From Macrosoma leucophasiata (Eukaryota > Arthropoda > Insecta > Lepidoptera > Hedylidae): a DNA stretch of 64,000 nt. Shown one piece after another: positions 32,767 to 42,406 of this stretch. The notes under the pieces are model-generated. The model saw nothing but the letters and a program-made list of their open reading frames with translations. It was not told the DNA's origin and searched no databases. A program made the translations under genes and the position numbers. Every line of letters starts with the position of its first letter. The stretch's first letter is position 1. The stretch spans positions 24,227,001 through 24,291,000 of the forward strand of contig JAWQUS010000001.1 in NCBI GenBank assembly GCA_036365455.1. The letters run 5' to 3'.

Positions 32767-33375
32767 CAAAGGAGATGTTGTAAAAATGTATGGACCTCCG
32801 GCCATGTATTGTACACAATATCATTAACAGGCAAAATCAATATAAAAACGTTTTTTAATGCATATTTTCACTTATTTAGCTTTGTTTGCAGTTACAAAAC
32901 ATTATTTGCAGTTAGAATTGCAACTCAAAACCAACATGGCGAATATGGCGGGCTATGTCATTTTGACATTTTCATTTTTTAAATGGTTTTTTTGGTTATA
33001 TAGTACATACTATCGAAATAGATTTTATGTGTCAATACTATACTAATCGATTTCCAATTTTAAAAAAAATCTTCGGAACTTCTATAATTTGATCCATTCG
33101 ATACATCGTTTTTTTTTGATAATATGTGATGCACTAGTAAGATACAGATAGCATTCGTTTTTTTTTTATCTACATAGGTATCATCCCAAGCGTCGGCTGT
33201 GTCGCCGCCATGTTGAACATGGTTGAAAATGATAAAATAGTTTGAATCAAATGTGGTGGTAACTCTAAAATATATTCTTGCATATATTAATTGTATTTTT
33301 TTCACATTCTTATTTAATTTACCCATTTTTTGAGGACATGTACGAACCAGGGCCGAGCTCGCAACATCTCCCTTG
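32767..33375. mobile_element. TIR element, ~610 bp, related ends to 11723-12085
   Basis: The left end CAAAGGAGATGTTG matches the complement of the right end CAACATCTCCCTTG. The next sequence GTATGGACCTCCGGCCATGT recalls the sub-terminal sequence of 11723-12085. Inside are short complementary pieces around AACATGG. A 117-codon minus-strand frame (33060-33413) crosses its right boundary and is probably chance. Confidence 0.5.
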
Positions 33376-33648
33376 ACGTTTGACCCTAGGTGAGATTCAA
33401 AGTCGTGGGACATATGCCATAATCATAAACAAAGTCATAAAATGACTGATTACATTTTTTTCCAAATACTTTTGAAGGGCTTCTTTTCAATTCAATTCAA
33501 TTACTTGCGAAAACGGGTACAATTTTTAATGAAGATGAAGAAAAGTTTAGCCTGAATATATTTTCAGCAACTTATTAATTGAAAAAAAAAATCAGGAGCT
33601 CTGTAAATGTCAATAGGTCTCACATAACAAACCCCAGCTTGAATCCTA

Positions 33649-33950
33649 TCATCGAAGTAAACTATCTATATCAGGCTCTCCATCATCAACTTCTTCAACC
33701 ATTCTCAGGGTAAAAAGGCGACACTGGCGACACTGGCCATCGGCCGTGGCCAGTGAAGTGTACGTTGCGTCGGCGGCTGACTCGACTCCGTTGCTAATCG
33801 ATGCGCGCCACTGCGCTGTCTTCCGACGGCGGCCATTACGCACCTTTACGACCACTCCCCGACCCCGCACACCCTCAAGGCACATGACGAATCAATATGC
33901 CGCCAACCGACTCAACACTTATTTATTTGACGCGATTTATTAGCCGAATG
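33649..33950 (-). other. GC-rich block with a 78-codon minus-strand frame; possible exon
   Basis: A CpG-rich island (GATGCGCGCCACTGCGCTGT, TTCCGACGGCGGCCATTACG) in AT-rich DNA. The minus-strand frame 33885-33649 starts MCLEGVRGRGVVV and ends VDDGEPDIDSLLR before a stop, with a varied composition unlike the surrounding random frames. I see no clear splice acceptor and do not recognise a family. The plus strand also has a 65-codon frame. It could be a terminal exon, a promoter island, or chance. Confidence 0.22.
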
Positions 33951-34204
33951 CCTCTAAACTTTTATGCGCCACCCTCGAGTTTATGATGGACAACCTATAA
34001 AATTCTATGTCTGTACTTTTATTGGTGCGGAACAGATGTTTCTGGTGTTTGGGTCCGATAGGTACCCTTGTTTATTGGTATCTGTGCAGTTTTTTTTAAA
34101 TATGCCAACTGAACAAAGGAAACTTAATATGAATCATGCCTACTGATATTGAGTCTTACAATGTTGAATTTGAAGTCTTTTTAATGTATTATTTATATGT
34201 CTTA

Positions 34205-34524
34205 CTAGCTGTGCCCGCGACTTCGTCCACGTGAGAAAAATATGATTGTTCAGTATCTACCGGACGAACTCGTGGGAACTCGCAGCTAGTACAAAAGTAG
34301 CCTAAGTTACTCCTTATCACATCAGCTATCTGCAAGTGAAAGCCTCTTCAAAATCGGTCCAGCCGTTCCTAAGATTAGCCCCGCAAAACAGACAGACAGA
34401 CAGACAAAAATTGTAAAAAATGTTGTTTTGGTATATGTACCGTGTATACATACATATGTATTTAGTAAAAAGGGGTTATTTTTATATTACAAACAGATAC
34501 TACTATTTTATTTATTTGTATAGA
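34205..34524 (-). mobile_element. Helitron-like element
   Basis: Minus strand: A|TCTATACAAATAAATAAAA at the 5' end (34524) to CGTGGACGAAGTCGCGGGCA, CAGCTAG|T at the 3' end (34205). Both Helitron boundary rules (A|TC and CTAG|T) hold and there is no target duplication. The interior has CAGACAGACAGACAG and CGGTCCAGCCGTTCC, as in common lepidopteran non-autonomous Helitrons. No coding capacity. Confidence 0.75.
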
Positions 34525-34526
34525 TT

Positions 34527-34763
34527 ACCTGCCTGGGCAGTTTAGTGGTAGTAGGCTGAAGTCCTGAGTTTGATGCCCGGGTTATGGAGTAGGTGCTAAT
34601 CGGGATTTATCCACTTTTCAGAAGTTACCCTGTGCCACCTTCGGAGTTTGGTAATGTGGTTGCAGATAGCAACAGGGTCGCCATATACATGTGACAAATC
34701 GTAACTGGCGTAGTGTATGAATTTTATCTACCATTTCGGGGAATGCAGGCGTGAAGTTCCGTC
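34527..34763 (+). mobile_element. SINE-C, diverged
   Basis: Head GGCAGTTTAGTGGTAGTAGG and GAGTTTGATGCCCGGGTT, middle CGGAGTTTGGTAATGTGG, tail CATTTCGGGGAATGCAGGCG and TGAAGTTCCG. It directly follows the Helitron boundary. Confidence 0.8.
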
Positions 34764-35135
34764 GAATAATGGCGACCCATTATACGTCCCACTACTGGGC
34801 ACGAGTCACTTCCCTTCTAGGATGGAGGCCTGTAGCTTACTCCGCCACGCTGCTCGAATGCGGGTTGGTGCAGATAAGGGTTAGTGGCCAACCCGTTGTC
34901 GGATATTTTCAAACCCTCCAAGGCCTCCGACAAGGTTTAACGACTGCTATCTATCGATAGCAACCGGAACCGACGGCATAACGTGCCCTCCGGAGCACGG
35001 AAACGCGCATTTTCATTTGCCACTAGCGGTCACCCAACAAACACCCGACCGCGCCCGTATCGCTTGACCGAGTAGATCGCTTGCGAATCTTGCTATCTAC
35101 ACGAGTCGCGGGGCCGTGCGCGCTTCAGTAGTTTA
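34764..35135 (-). mobile_element. 5S rRNA-derived SINE
   Basis: Minus strand: starts GAAGCGCGCACGGCCCCGCG, carries the 5S-like promoter segment near 35020-35085 (cf. 42089-42129) with GAGTGACCGCTAGTGGC-like sequence, and ends in the LINE-like 3' part AGTAGTGGGACGTATAATGG. It abuts the tail of the SINE-C copy. Full length about 370 bp. Confidence 0.75.
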
Positions 35136-35219
35136 AACGACAATTTGAAAAGGAATATATCACAGGTTATACAAGTTGAAAAGAAATAGACGATAAACTA
35201 TAAAAATATAGTTGGAAAA

Positions 35220-35340
35220 ACGGAACTCCACTTTGCGCCTGGCCGGACCCGCACTAAGCCGTTTTTAGGATTCCGTACCTAAAAGGTTAAAGCGGTACCC
35301 TACTACTAAGCCTTCGCTGTCTGTCTGTCTGTATGTCACC
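35220..35340 (-). repeat. Repeat end: GGATTCCGTACC...CTGTCTGTCTG
   Basis: The minus strand reads CAGACAGACAGACAG, then GGTACGGAATCC and TAAAAACGGC, as at 17140-17225. On the plus strand it is preceded by GCCTGGCCGGACCCGCACTA, similar to the block near 54570-54615. Confidence 0.5.
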
Positions 35341-35579
35341 AAATTGAAATGTATAACAACAAATTTTAATACTAAAAATAATACAATTAAAATATTAAGG
35401 CGAAGTCCTCATACAATATTTTTTTGTATTTTAGCTCAATATTATTAAAGGTAGTAGGTAGACAAACAATCAATCAATCAAAACAAAGAAACAAACTATT
35501 CAGTTTTGTATCATTAAGTATAGATAAGCATAGATAAGATTCAAGAAGCATAGATTATACTTAAGTAAAGGGGAAATGA

Positions 35580-35790
35580 GACATTCTACTGATATACTTT
35601 TTACATTAGTTTATTACATTTAGTTTTATCTTAGTGATATTCTTGACTTTACATATATTTTTTATCTCGTTTGACATGTATATCAATTGTTGTTCACTTC
35701 AATTTATTTTGTTTGTTTTTTGACGTGTCATAAGAGGTGCCTGTGACCCTAAATGAATAAATGAGTTTCTGATTCTGATTCTAATAATTT
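35580..35790 (+). repeat. LINE-like 3' end with TCTGAT repeats
   Basis: T-rich sequence leading to GCCTGTGACCCTAAATGAAT, AAATGAGTTTCTGATTCTGA, TTC. A short GATTCT repeat after an AATAAATG motif is a common LINE 3' terminus in Lepidoptera. No frame is attached. Confidence 0.4.
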
Positions 35791-36180
35791 AGCCAACTTG
35801 TAGTTCGTAAGGTCACTAGCCAAAGCTACAGCGATTGGCTGAGATGGGTTCCACTTCTTTGGCCACACATACCTATGATCATTTTAACAATTTTGACTTT
35901 TCGTTTATAATTTTTTTATTCGATGTTTTGTGTGATTAAAAAATATACCTACATCTTTTCTTTCTTTCATAATACGGAGAAAGCTTATGTCTAAAACAGA
36001 CACGGCATTTGTGTCTAGAACTTTTTGCAAAAGTCCGTTGCTTGCCACCAACTTAACTATAAAGCCATATTTTTCGAAAACGATTACCTACTACTTTCAG
36101 CTTCCCTCACAAAACGCGCCACAGTTTTTCCCTCACAAACACCCCATTAAAACCCAACCTCAAGACAATACCGATTAATT

Positions 36181-36420
36181 AAAACAAAATTTTTATTCGT
36201 GTCGGCCATTAACATTTGTTATTGTGCTAGACAAAATGTCGGACGGGAAATGTGTAATTTTTTTCACAAATATCGCGGAAGGAAGCTTCCTCCGGTCTGT
36301 TTAGATGGCTTTATGCTAATCGTGGGATATTCTGGGGGTTTCTTTTAGCGCGACAATTATTCACGGGCCCGCAACCCCCTAAGAAATTAGGGGGTACGCC
36401 TTTTCGAACAGTTTACCTTT
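36181..36420. promoter_or_regulatory. Unique block, possible conserved non-coding sequence
   Basis: Contains GGAAGGAAGCTTCC (two inverted GGAA cores), TTTATGCTAATCG, GCGCGACAATTATTCACGGG and a CCCCCTAAG...TTAGGGGG hairpin. These look like transcription-factor sites, but short motifs occur by chance. No repeat family covers the block. Confidence 0.2.
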
Positions 36421-36518
36421 GCGTTTGAAAGAAAACAAAGACAATTGTAACTTTACGCCTGTATTTCGCCTACGACGATTGTAAAAAATTGAATGTATAC
36501 CAACAGATGATCAATTTA

Positions 36519-36775
36519 CTGGTGGAAGAGTTCTAGTGTTGGAGCTCGAGGGCATGGGCACCACCGCATTACCTAATTCAGCACTATCGTGTTCCAGTTA
36601 GATGGTAATGTATGGCCCTGTAGTAACTATCACAGAGCCATTACAACTAAAAGGTTTCAGGGGTAACTCATTTGCATTTTGACCTTTGATTTTTGAGTAG
36701 ATATCTATAGGCTCCAGTCATCACTTAACATCCATGTGAACTGCAGGCTTGCTTTCCACATTCATTAATATAAAT
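36519..36775 (+). mobile_element. Family A, internally deleted
   Basis: TTACTGGTGGAAGAGTTCTA to CTTGCTTTCCACATTCATTA. Missing about 25 bp around ACTTGCCGCTAAATGG. Confidence 0.85.
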
Positions 36776-36875
36776 GGCATAAACTTCTTCTTTCGAATAG
36801 GAGCTGTCAACTGACATACGAGTACAACGTGGTTTAACGATCCCTAATTGCCGTCAACTGTTTATTCCCGTTTTT

Positions 36876-37155
36876 TACTGATGATAGAGCTCCAGTGACG
36901 GAGCTCGCGGGCGTAGGCACCACCGCATTACCTAATATACTTGCCGCTAAATGGTAGTATTCAGCACTATCGTGTTCTGGTCAGGTGACAATGTACGGCC
37001 CTGTAATTTCCGGCACAGAGGCATAACACTTTAGGCCTCAGGAGTGGTAACGCATCTGCATTTTTACCTCTGGTCATTGTGTGGGTGTCTATAGGCTGCA
37101 GTCATCACTTAACATCAATGTGAACTGTATGCTTGTTTGCCACGTTAAAAACATA
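36876..37155 (+). mobile_element. Family A, full length
   Basis: TTACTGATGATAGAGCTCCA to TATGCTTGTTTGCCACG, then an A-rich tail of 12 A after ACAT. Only 100 bp after the previous copy and in the same orientation. Confidence 0.9.
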
Positions 37156-37599
37156 AAAAAAAAAAACAAAATTATGTCTGATTGCACTTCTTCCAAATTA
37201 TTTATTTGTAGCATTAATAAGATACTTCCCAAAGAGGTTTTTTATTACAAATGGAGTGGATGAACCCCAAAAATCACCAGGTCATCGTGCGACCTAGACA
37301 AGGCATCTATTATTTGACAAACAATCCGGCAACGTGAATTAATTTGACGAAACAACTTTCATTCAAACATTAATTACGCATGCTAATAGTATTCTATGAG
37401 GTTTCTGATTACAACAGATTATTCAATTTGAGTTGACTAATACATTTTATGCTTCCATTCTGTTATATTTACATATTTATGTAAGACATATAGCTTCTGA
37501 ATTCACTTGGTTGATAAAGGTCCGGTGATTGGTCATTACTAGAAGGCTTCGGGACGTGGCAACTCCATCGGCTTCTAATGGAGAAGAAGTCTTTTTGTG

Positions 37600-37655
37600 C
37601 AGACAGCCAACAGAACAATAGTGGTCAAACCATTCCACCGGGGCGGTAGTAAAGG
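37600..37655 (+). mobile_element. Family E 5' fragment
   Basis: CAGCCAACAGAACAATAGTG, GTCAAACCATTCCACCGGGG and CGGTAGTAAA match the start of family E. It ends where a hairpin begins (37656). Confidence 0.6.
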
Positions 37656-37696
37656 CACACTCCATTAAGATGTGCAACACGTCTTAATGGAGTGTG
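37656..37696. repeat. Near-perfect 19-bp hairpin with 3-base loop
   Basis: CACACTCCATTAAGA at 37656-37670 is exactly complementary to 37682-37696. The inner pairs TGTG/CACG add four more with one G.T. It begins exactly at the break of a family E fragment. Confidence 0.9.
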
Positions 37697-37812
37697 TCAA
37701 GAATCAATCACAAAGAGATGTGATAATACAGAGCTGTAAAATTAATAAGTTAGATGTAGGTGTTTTTCATTGTATGCTAGCTAAACCTACTTCAAAAGAA
37801 GCATATATTTTA

Positions 37813-38092
37813 ATGGTGGTAGAGCTCCAGTGACGGAGCTCGCGGGCGCAGGCACCACCGCATTACCTAATATACTTGCCGCTAAATGGTAGTGTTCAGC
37901 ACTATCGTGTTCCGGTCAGGTGGTGATGTACGGCCCTGTGATTTCCGGCACAGAGGCATAACACCTTCAGCCTTAGGAGTGGTAACGCATCTGCATTTTG
38001 ACCTTGGTCTTTGTGTGGGTGTCTATAAGCTGCAGTCATCACTTAACATCAATGTGAACTGCATGCTTGTTTGCTACTTCCATTAAATAAAT
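37813..38092 (+). mobile_element. Family A, full length
   Basis: GGTGGTAGAGCTCCAGTGAC to GCATGCTTGTTTGCTACTTC, CATTAAATAAATA. Little diverged. A 66-codon frame inside is repeat-derived. Confidence 0.9.
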
Positions 38093-38504
38093 ATATGTAT
38101 ATGATACATAATTAATAAGAAATTTATGTAAATGTAAATGTTAAATACCTAATGGTTAAGGTACGATGGAAATGGCGTGAACATGTGTTCAAGTTCCTTT
38201 CAGGTTTAAAGACATTTATTTACTCAAAAAGAACATCGTTCACTTACATTGAGCTTAGTAACATTACATAATTATTATTTAACATTTATATTTCAGTAAT
38301 CGGCGGACTGTTTGAAATATACTATTAGTGATGTTTCTTAAATTTTTTTATACAATGATAACTTTTTACAGGCTTTTATTGAGTCAGGTAAATTATTGTT
38401 TAACTGTGCACCCTCAAAAGTTATACATCTTTTACCATAATCAGTTCTAGGAGCTTTAGCTTTTCATTAAATATAATTAGATAAAAAAAAAATATTTTAG
38501 TGCA

Positions 38505-38750
38505 GACAGTCAACAGAACAATGGTGGTCAAACCATTCCAATAGAGCAGTAATAAATATAAACGCGGGATGGGCAGCGTCTCGCGATAAAAGTACCGCAA
38601 TTGCAATCGCCAATCCATCTGCCAAATGTGGCGATTATGGGCATATTCTCCCCTAGTGCCGCGCAACACTGCTGTGGGTGACTTTGGACCAGACTAATTA
38701 GGGGAAAGCTTTGTCCAGCAGTGTTTCGATTGGAGTGATGACTAGAAGAG
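38505..38750 (+). mobile_element. Family E, near full length
   Basis: GTCAACAGAACAATGGTGGT, CAAACCATTCCAATAGAGCA, GGGCAGCGTCTCGCGATAAA, CCGCAATTGCAATCGCCAAT, GGCGATTATGGGCATATTCT, GGGGAAAGCTTTGTCCAGCA. Used here as the reference for family E. Confidence 0.8.
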
Positions 38751-38904
38751 ACACAAAATATGTCCGGGATGTTTGGTGCCCCATGCACTCAGCCTTCTGC
38801 CTCCTTCATTCTGCACCCCTGTACATTAGCCAGTCTGAAAGCAGGTAATTTACAATGTATGCCTAAAAAGGAATACATAGGTCAATGCGTGCATTCAAAC
38901 ATAC

Positions 38905-39128
38905 ATCTAACCTATCTGCCGCTAAATGATAGTGCTCGGCACTATCGTGTACCGGTTATATGGTAATGTATGAATGGACCCGTAATAATTTCACAGAGAT
39001 ATGACAACTTAGGTCTCAGGGGTGGCAACGCATCTGCATGGACTCTGGTTTTGTGTAGGCCTCTATAGGCGGCAGTCACCACTTAACATCAATGTGAGAT
39101 GCATGCTTGTTTGCTACCTTCCGTACAT
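38905..39128 (+). mobile_element. Family A, 5'-truncated
   Basis: CTATCTGCCGCTAAATGATA to GCATGCTTGTTTGCTACCTT, CCGTACATAAAAAAA. The first 60 bp are missing. A SINE-C-like scrap (ATGCGTGCATTCAAACATAC) immediately precedes it. Confidence 0.85.
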
Positions 39129-39138
39129 AAAAAAATAG

Positions 39139-39400
39139 TTGACAAATCTATTGACATCTTCACCATTTTACAACAGGGAGGACGGCGGCATATCATCCAT
39201 ACACAGTAGATGCTCCGAAAATTCGAACCAAACGTTTCGGCTCAGCGTTTATAATGCGAACAGCCAAGGAATGGAACTCCCTGCCGGCTTCTTTGTTTCC
39301 GAAACACTTTATTCTAGGAATTTTCTAGACGAGCGTGCTTCATGTTCGGCCACATTTTCACTTTTCGTCAGGTGAGATGGTGGTCAAATGTTTTATCTAT
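39139..39400 (+). pseudogene. LINE ORF2 C-terminal fragment (Jockey/CR1-like)
   Basis: In one frame from 39254 the translation reads MRTAKEWNSLPASLFPKHFI and then a stop after GIF. The (R)TA.(E/L)WNSLP(A)..FP signature is the conserved C-terminal block of many insect Jockey- and CR1-type LINE polyproteins. The rest is frameshifted or unrecognisable, and no reverse transcriptase motif is present. Identity rests on this one block. Confidence 0.6.
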
Positions 39401-39420
39401 AAATGTAAAAAAAAATCTTC

Positions 39421-39535
39421 AGGCAATATGCCTGACCAAACTGCAAGGTTGCCAAACTTCTGAAAAATACCAATTGACTTTTCAACCCGGAGATTGAACC
39501 CAGAGTAGTAATAGTGGCCTACTACCAGAGAACAT
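39421..39535 (-). mobile_element. SINE-C fragment
   Basis: Minus strand: CTCTGGTAGTAGGCCACTAT, GGGTTCAATCTCCGGGTTG, TTCAGAAGTTTGGCAACC. Head and upper body only. Confidence 0.6.
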
Positions 39536-40025
39536 GTAATATATGGACATGGGATGGACAGGTATAGAATGGACACTTTGACGTTCCGCCCGATTTCCCC
39601 GCCTCACCCAACCCCCCTCTTATGGGCGACGTTTAGTATTCTCTACTTGCTACGCACACAGGTGCACGTGTAAATACACGTCACTGATTGATGTCTGTGT
39701 AATAGAGACCAAATTAAGCGTTTGTATGGAATTTTGGCGGAGTGTCCGCGGTGTGCTTCTACCACAAGACCACCTACTGACGTGTTTGTATAGAGATGAC
39801 ATCGACGATAAGCATCCACCAACTCTAGCTTAATTGGCATTTCCTGGTTTGTTAACATAAATAATGTAACATCTTGACTAATATATTTTATTATAGCATT
39901 CCTATATATAATTAACATACATTTATTTAATAATGTATAATAAACTACGAATAGCTTCTGAATGTGTTAATTATATGTAAAGGGGTAATTTTTAAAACAG
40001 ATTCACACCTGCTGTCACTTTGTCA
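39536..40025. other. Unique sequence, nothing recognised
   Basis: A GC-richer part at 39560-39640 (GACGTTCCGCCCGATTTCCC) and then AT-rich. The 91-codon minus frame at 39643-39918 has no motif I know. Confidence 0.3.
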
Positions 40026-40090
40026 TCAATACTTCAGCAGAGAGACGTCCACAGCTGGACAAAGCCTTCCTCAAAGACGTTTACAAAGAT
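40026..40090 (-). mobile_element. Family E / RTE tail fragment
   Basis: CAGCAGAGAGACGTCCACAG, CTGGACAAAGCCTTCCTCAA and AGACGTTTAC is the complement of the LINE-like tail. Confidence 0.55.
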
Positions 40091-40229
40091 ATTATGTTAT
40101 GCTTAACGTGACCATTTTTATCGTCACTCAAAACGGGACATACTCAAAATCAATCTTCAAGGAACCAGGGGGAAGAGGCTTACTAACGAACGCTCAGCTA
40201 TAACGCACTTCTTCAAGTATCGTTTAAAA

Positions 40230-40519
40230 CAAAGAGTAACACCGGAGGGGAGTAACCACATTTCCCCTCTGTGAAAGTACAAGCCCAAATGGGCCTATTA
40301 CCTGTCGCCTAGATGTTTCATTATATGTGTGCATAAAATTGTTTCTGTATTTTGTTTAAGTCAAGGTGTGAGTTCCGTAGTTATAGACGATTTTTGTAGT
40401 GTGCGTGTGTGTCGCACGCATTTCCCCCGCAAAAAATTACAGACTGTTTTGTATCGGTAATAAACGCTATGGCTACTCCCCTCCGGTCCGCCGCGGCCGG
40501 TGGGCCGAGTTGCTCTATG
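40230..40519 (+). mobile_element. hAT-type MITE, copy 1
   Basis: 290 bp with mirrored ends: CAAAGAGTAACACCGGAGGG at the left and GTTGCTCTATG preceded by TGGCTACTCCCCTCCGG at the right. 8-bp target duplication GTTTAAAA at 40222-40229 and 40520-40527. 8-bp duplications with CA...TG ends indicate the hAT superfamily. The interior (GTCAAGGTGTGAGTTCCGTA, CGCACGCATTTCCCCCGC) is non-coding. Two other copies: 50430-50871 and 62136-62420. Confidence 0.88.
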
Positions 40520-40724
40520 GTTTAAAATTAAATTTCGGATTGACGTTAACAGGACAACTCAGTCGGGTACGCTAGTTTTTTTCTATACAATTTTGCTGAG
40601 ATTACCGACAACGGGACATTTTCGCTTCCCAAAAGTTTTCTTGGCACACCGGGACGGGCTGCATGAAAACGGGACTGTCCCGTTGAAAACGGGACGAATG
40701 GTCACGTTAATTATACGTCATTAA

Positions 40725-40925
40725 AGAGTCCTTCAGGGCTGGCAGCGCGTTGACAACTCCCCTGGTGTTGCAAATGTTCATAGGCGACTTGGCGGATTGG
40801 CGTTCGCAGTGGCGGTAGGTATGTAGCTAGTTTTATCGCGGGACGCTGCTGCCCATCCCACGTTATTATATTTTCTGATATGTATTGGAATGAATTTACT
40901 GCCATTGTTCGGTTGACTGACTGCA
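40725..40925 (-). mobile_element. Family E, partial
   Basis: The minus strand has CAGTCAACCGAACAATGGCA, ATTCCAATACATATC, GGATGGGCAGCAGCGTCCCG and the AATCCGCCAAG block. The tail is rearranged near 40740. A family A copy begins four bases later. Confidence 0.6.
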
Positions 40926-40928
40926 CTT

Positions 40929-41213
40929 TTTTTCATATGTTATGGACGTGGCAAACAAGCGTGCAGTTCACATTGATGTTAAGTGATGACTGCAGCCTAT
41001 AGACACCCACATGAAGACCAAGGTCAAAATGCAGATGCGTTACCACTCCTGAGGCCTAAGGTGTTATGCCTCTGTGCCGGAAAATACAGGACCGTACATT
41101 ACCACCTGACCAGAACACGATAGTGCTGAACACTACCATTTAGCGGCAAGTAAATTAGGCAATGCGGTGGTGCCTACGCCCGCGAGCTCAGTCACTGGAG
41201 CTCTACCACCTTG
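40929..41213 (-). mobile_element. Family A, full length
   Basis: TTTTTCATATGTTATGGACG, GGCAAACAAGCGTGCAGTTC through to GGAGCTCTACCACC. One of the least diverged copies. It sits between two pieces of family E-like sequence (40725-40925 and about 41214-41270), consistent with insertion into an E copy. Confidence 0.9.
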
Positions 41214-41284
41214 CGGAACAATCCTCCTCCATTAGTGGGCGGTGCGATCGTCACGTCTCGAAGCGATCAATATAATTAAAGTCT

Positions 41285-41411
41285 AAGCCTGAGTTGCACC
41301 ACGATATTTGTTAAGTTAACATTGCTGTAACATTTCATGTCCTTCTCTAGGTTTAACAGGATGTAAAATTTTACAATACGTTTAACAAATATCGTGGTGG
41401 AACCCAGGCTA
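41285..41411. mobile_element. MITE with ~29-bp TIRs
   Basis: The left end AGCCTGAGTTGCACCACGAT, ATTTGTTAA is mirrored by TTAACAAATATCGTGGTGG, AACCCAGGCT at the right. About 127 bp in all. Flanked by TA/AA-type bases, so a short target duplication is possible but unproven. Confidence 0.8.
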
Positions 41412-41705
41412 AGAAGTTAGAAGGAAAAGCATAGGCATCAATCCGTCTTTATTGATTCCTACTTGTTATGGTAGAAGTAGTCTACTGACTACAGTATTCA
41501 TAAATCGTCAATGTGTAGTAGAATAAAAAAAAATATTGCATTCAAGTTAAATTATTTCACTGGTAGATAGAGCTCCAATCCTGTAAACTCGTGGGCGTAG
41601 GCACCTATCTACTCGTACTTGCCGCTAAATGACAGATAGTGTTCAGGGTTATCGTGTTCCGGTAAGGGAGTAATTACACGGGCTCATAATTATAAGAGCT
41701 GAAGC

Positions 41706-42038
41706 CAGTGCCGGATTAGCCATATAGCAGGAGTAGCAAATGCTACGGGCCCCGCGCCCTTAGGGGCCCCGTGCCAGTGCCCACAAATATGTAAAAAAAA
41801 CAAATACACCTTAGCTATTCTCAAAGGGAGCGTTGACCACTAATTATATAGGTACCTATATTATTATGTTGCAAGTTGGCAATACCACAATACTTACAGG
41901 GGGAATCCCCTAAATTTGTTTTCGATTCCTTTTCGTAAATGTTGTTTTATTTACATCCTAAATTTCAGTAGGCAATGTAACTCTAGGGCCCCATGGTCAC
42001 ATTTGCTACGGGCCCCGCACCGGTTTTATCCGGCACTG
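41706..42038. mobile_element. hAT MITE (CAGTGCCGGAT ends)
   Basis: The 333-bp element starts CAGTGCCGGATTAGCCATAT and ends GGTTTTATCCGGCACTG, with exact 8-bp target duplications GCTGAAGC at 41698-41705 and 42039-42046. Sub-terminal GCTACGGGCCCCGCGCC is mirrored by ATTTGCTACGGGCCCCGCAC in direct and partly inverted form. Non-coding. The terminal motif is that of known hAT elements. Confidence 0.92.
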
Positions 42039-42041
42039 GCT

Positions 42042-42406
42042 GAAGCGCACATGGCCCCGCGGCTGGTGTAGATCGTAAGCGATCTACTTAAGCATTACGG
42101 GCGCGGTCGGTTGTGTGATGGGTGACCGCTAGTAGCAAATTGAAATGCGCGTTTCCGTACTTCGGAGGGCACGTTAAACCGTCGGTCCCGGTTGCTATCG
42201 ACAGATAGCAGTCGTTAAAGCTTGTCGGACGCCTTATGAGCTGTTTCAAAACACCCGACAACGGGTTGGATACTAACCCTTATCCGCAATTAAGTACCTT
42301 ACCTTACCCTAAAGTGTGGTGGAGTAACTCCAGGCCTCCCCCCAAAAAGGGGAGAGACTCGTGCCCAGCAGTGGGACGTATAATGGGTTGCCATTATTAT
42401 TATTTA
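42042..42406 (+). mobile_element. 5S rRNA-derived SINE, plus-strand copy
   Basis: Begins GAAGCGCACATGGCCCCGCG. At 42089-42129 it matches the internal control region of 5S rRNA: TTAAGCA (A box), GGGCGCGGT (intermediate element), GATGGGTGACCGC (C box), with spacing within one base of insect 5S. The body has CTGCTATC/GATAGCAG-type sequence and the 3' part AAAGGGGAGAGACTCGTGCC, CAGCAGTGGGACGTATAATG, GGTTGCCATTATTATTATTT, a LINE-like tail with an ATT repeat. Target duplication ATAAGAGCT. This is the plan of a SINE3-class (5S-headed) element. Three more copies lie at 34764, 55378 and 58981. Confidence 0.85.

Noticed and set aside
33060..33413. 117-codon minus-strand frame
   Set aside because: Crosses the right border of a TIR element and has chance-like composition. 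No domain recognised.
42089..42129. 5S rRNA gene
   Set aside because: Only the central promoter region matches. Both ends of 5S are absent, and the sequence is the head of a repeated SINE.
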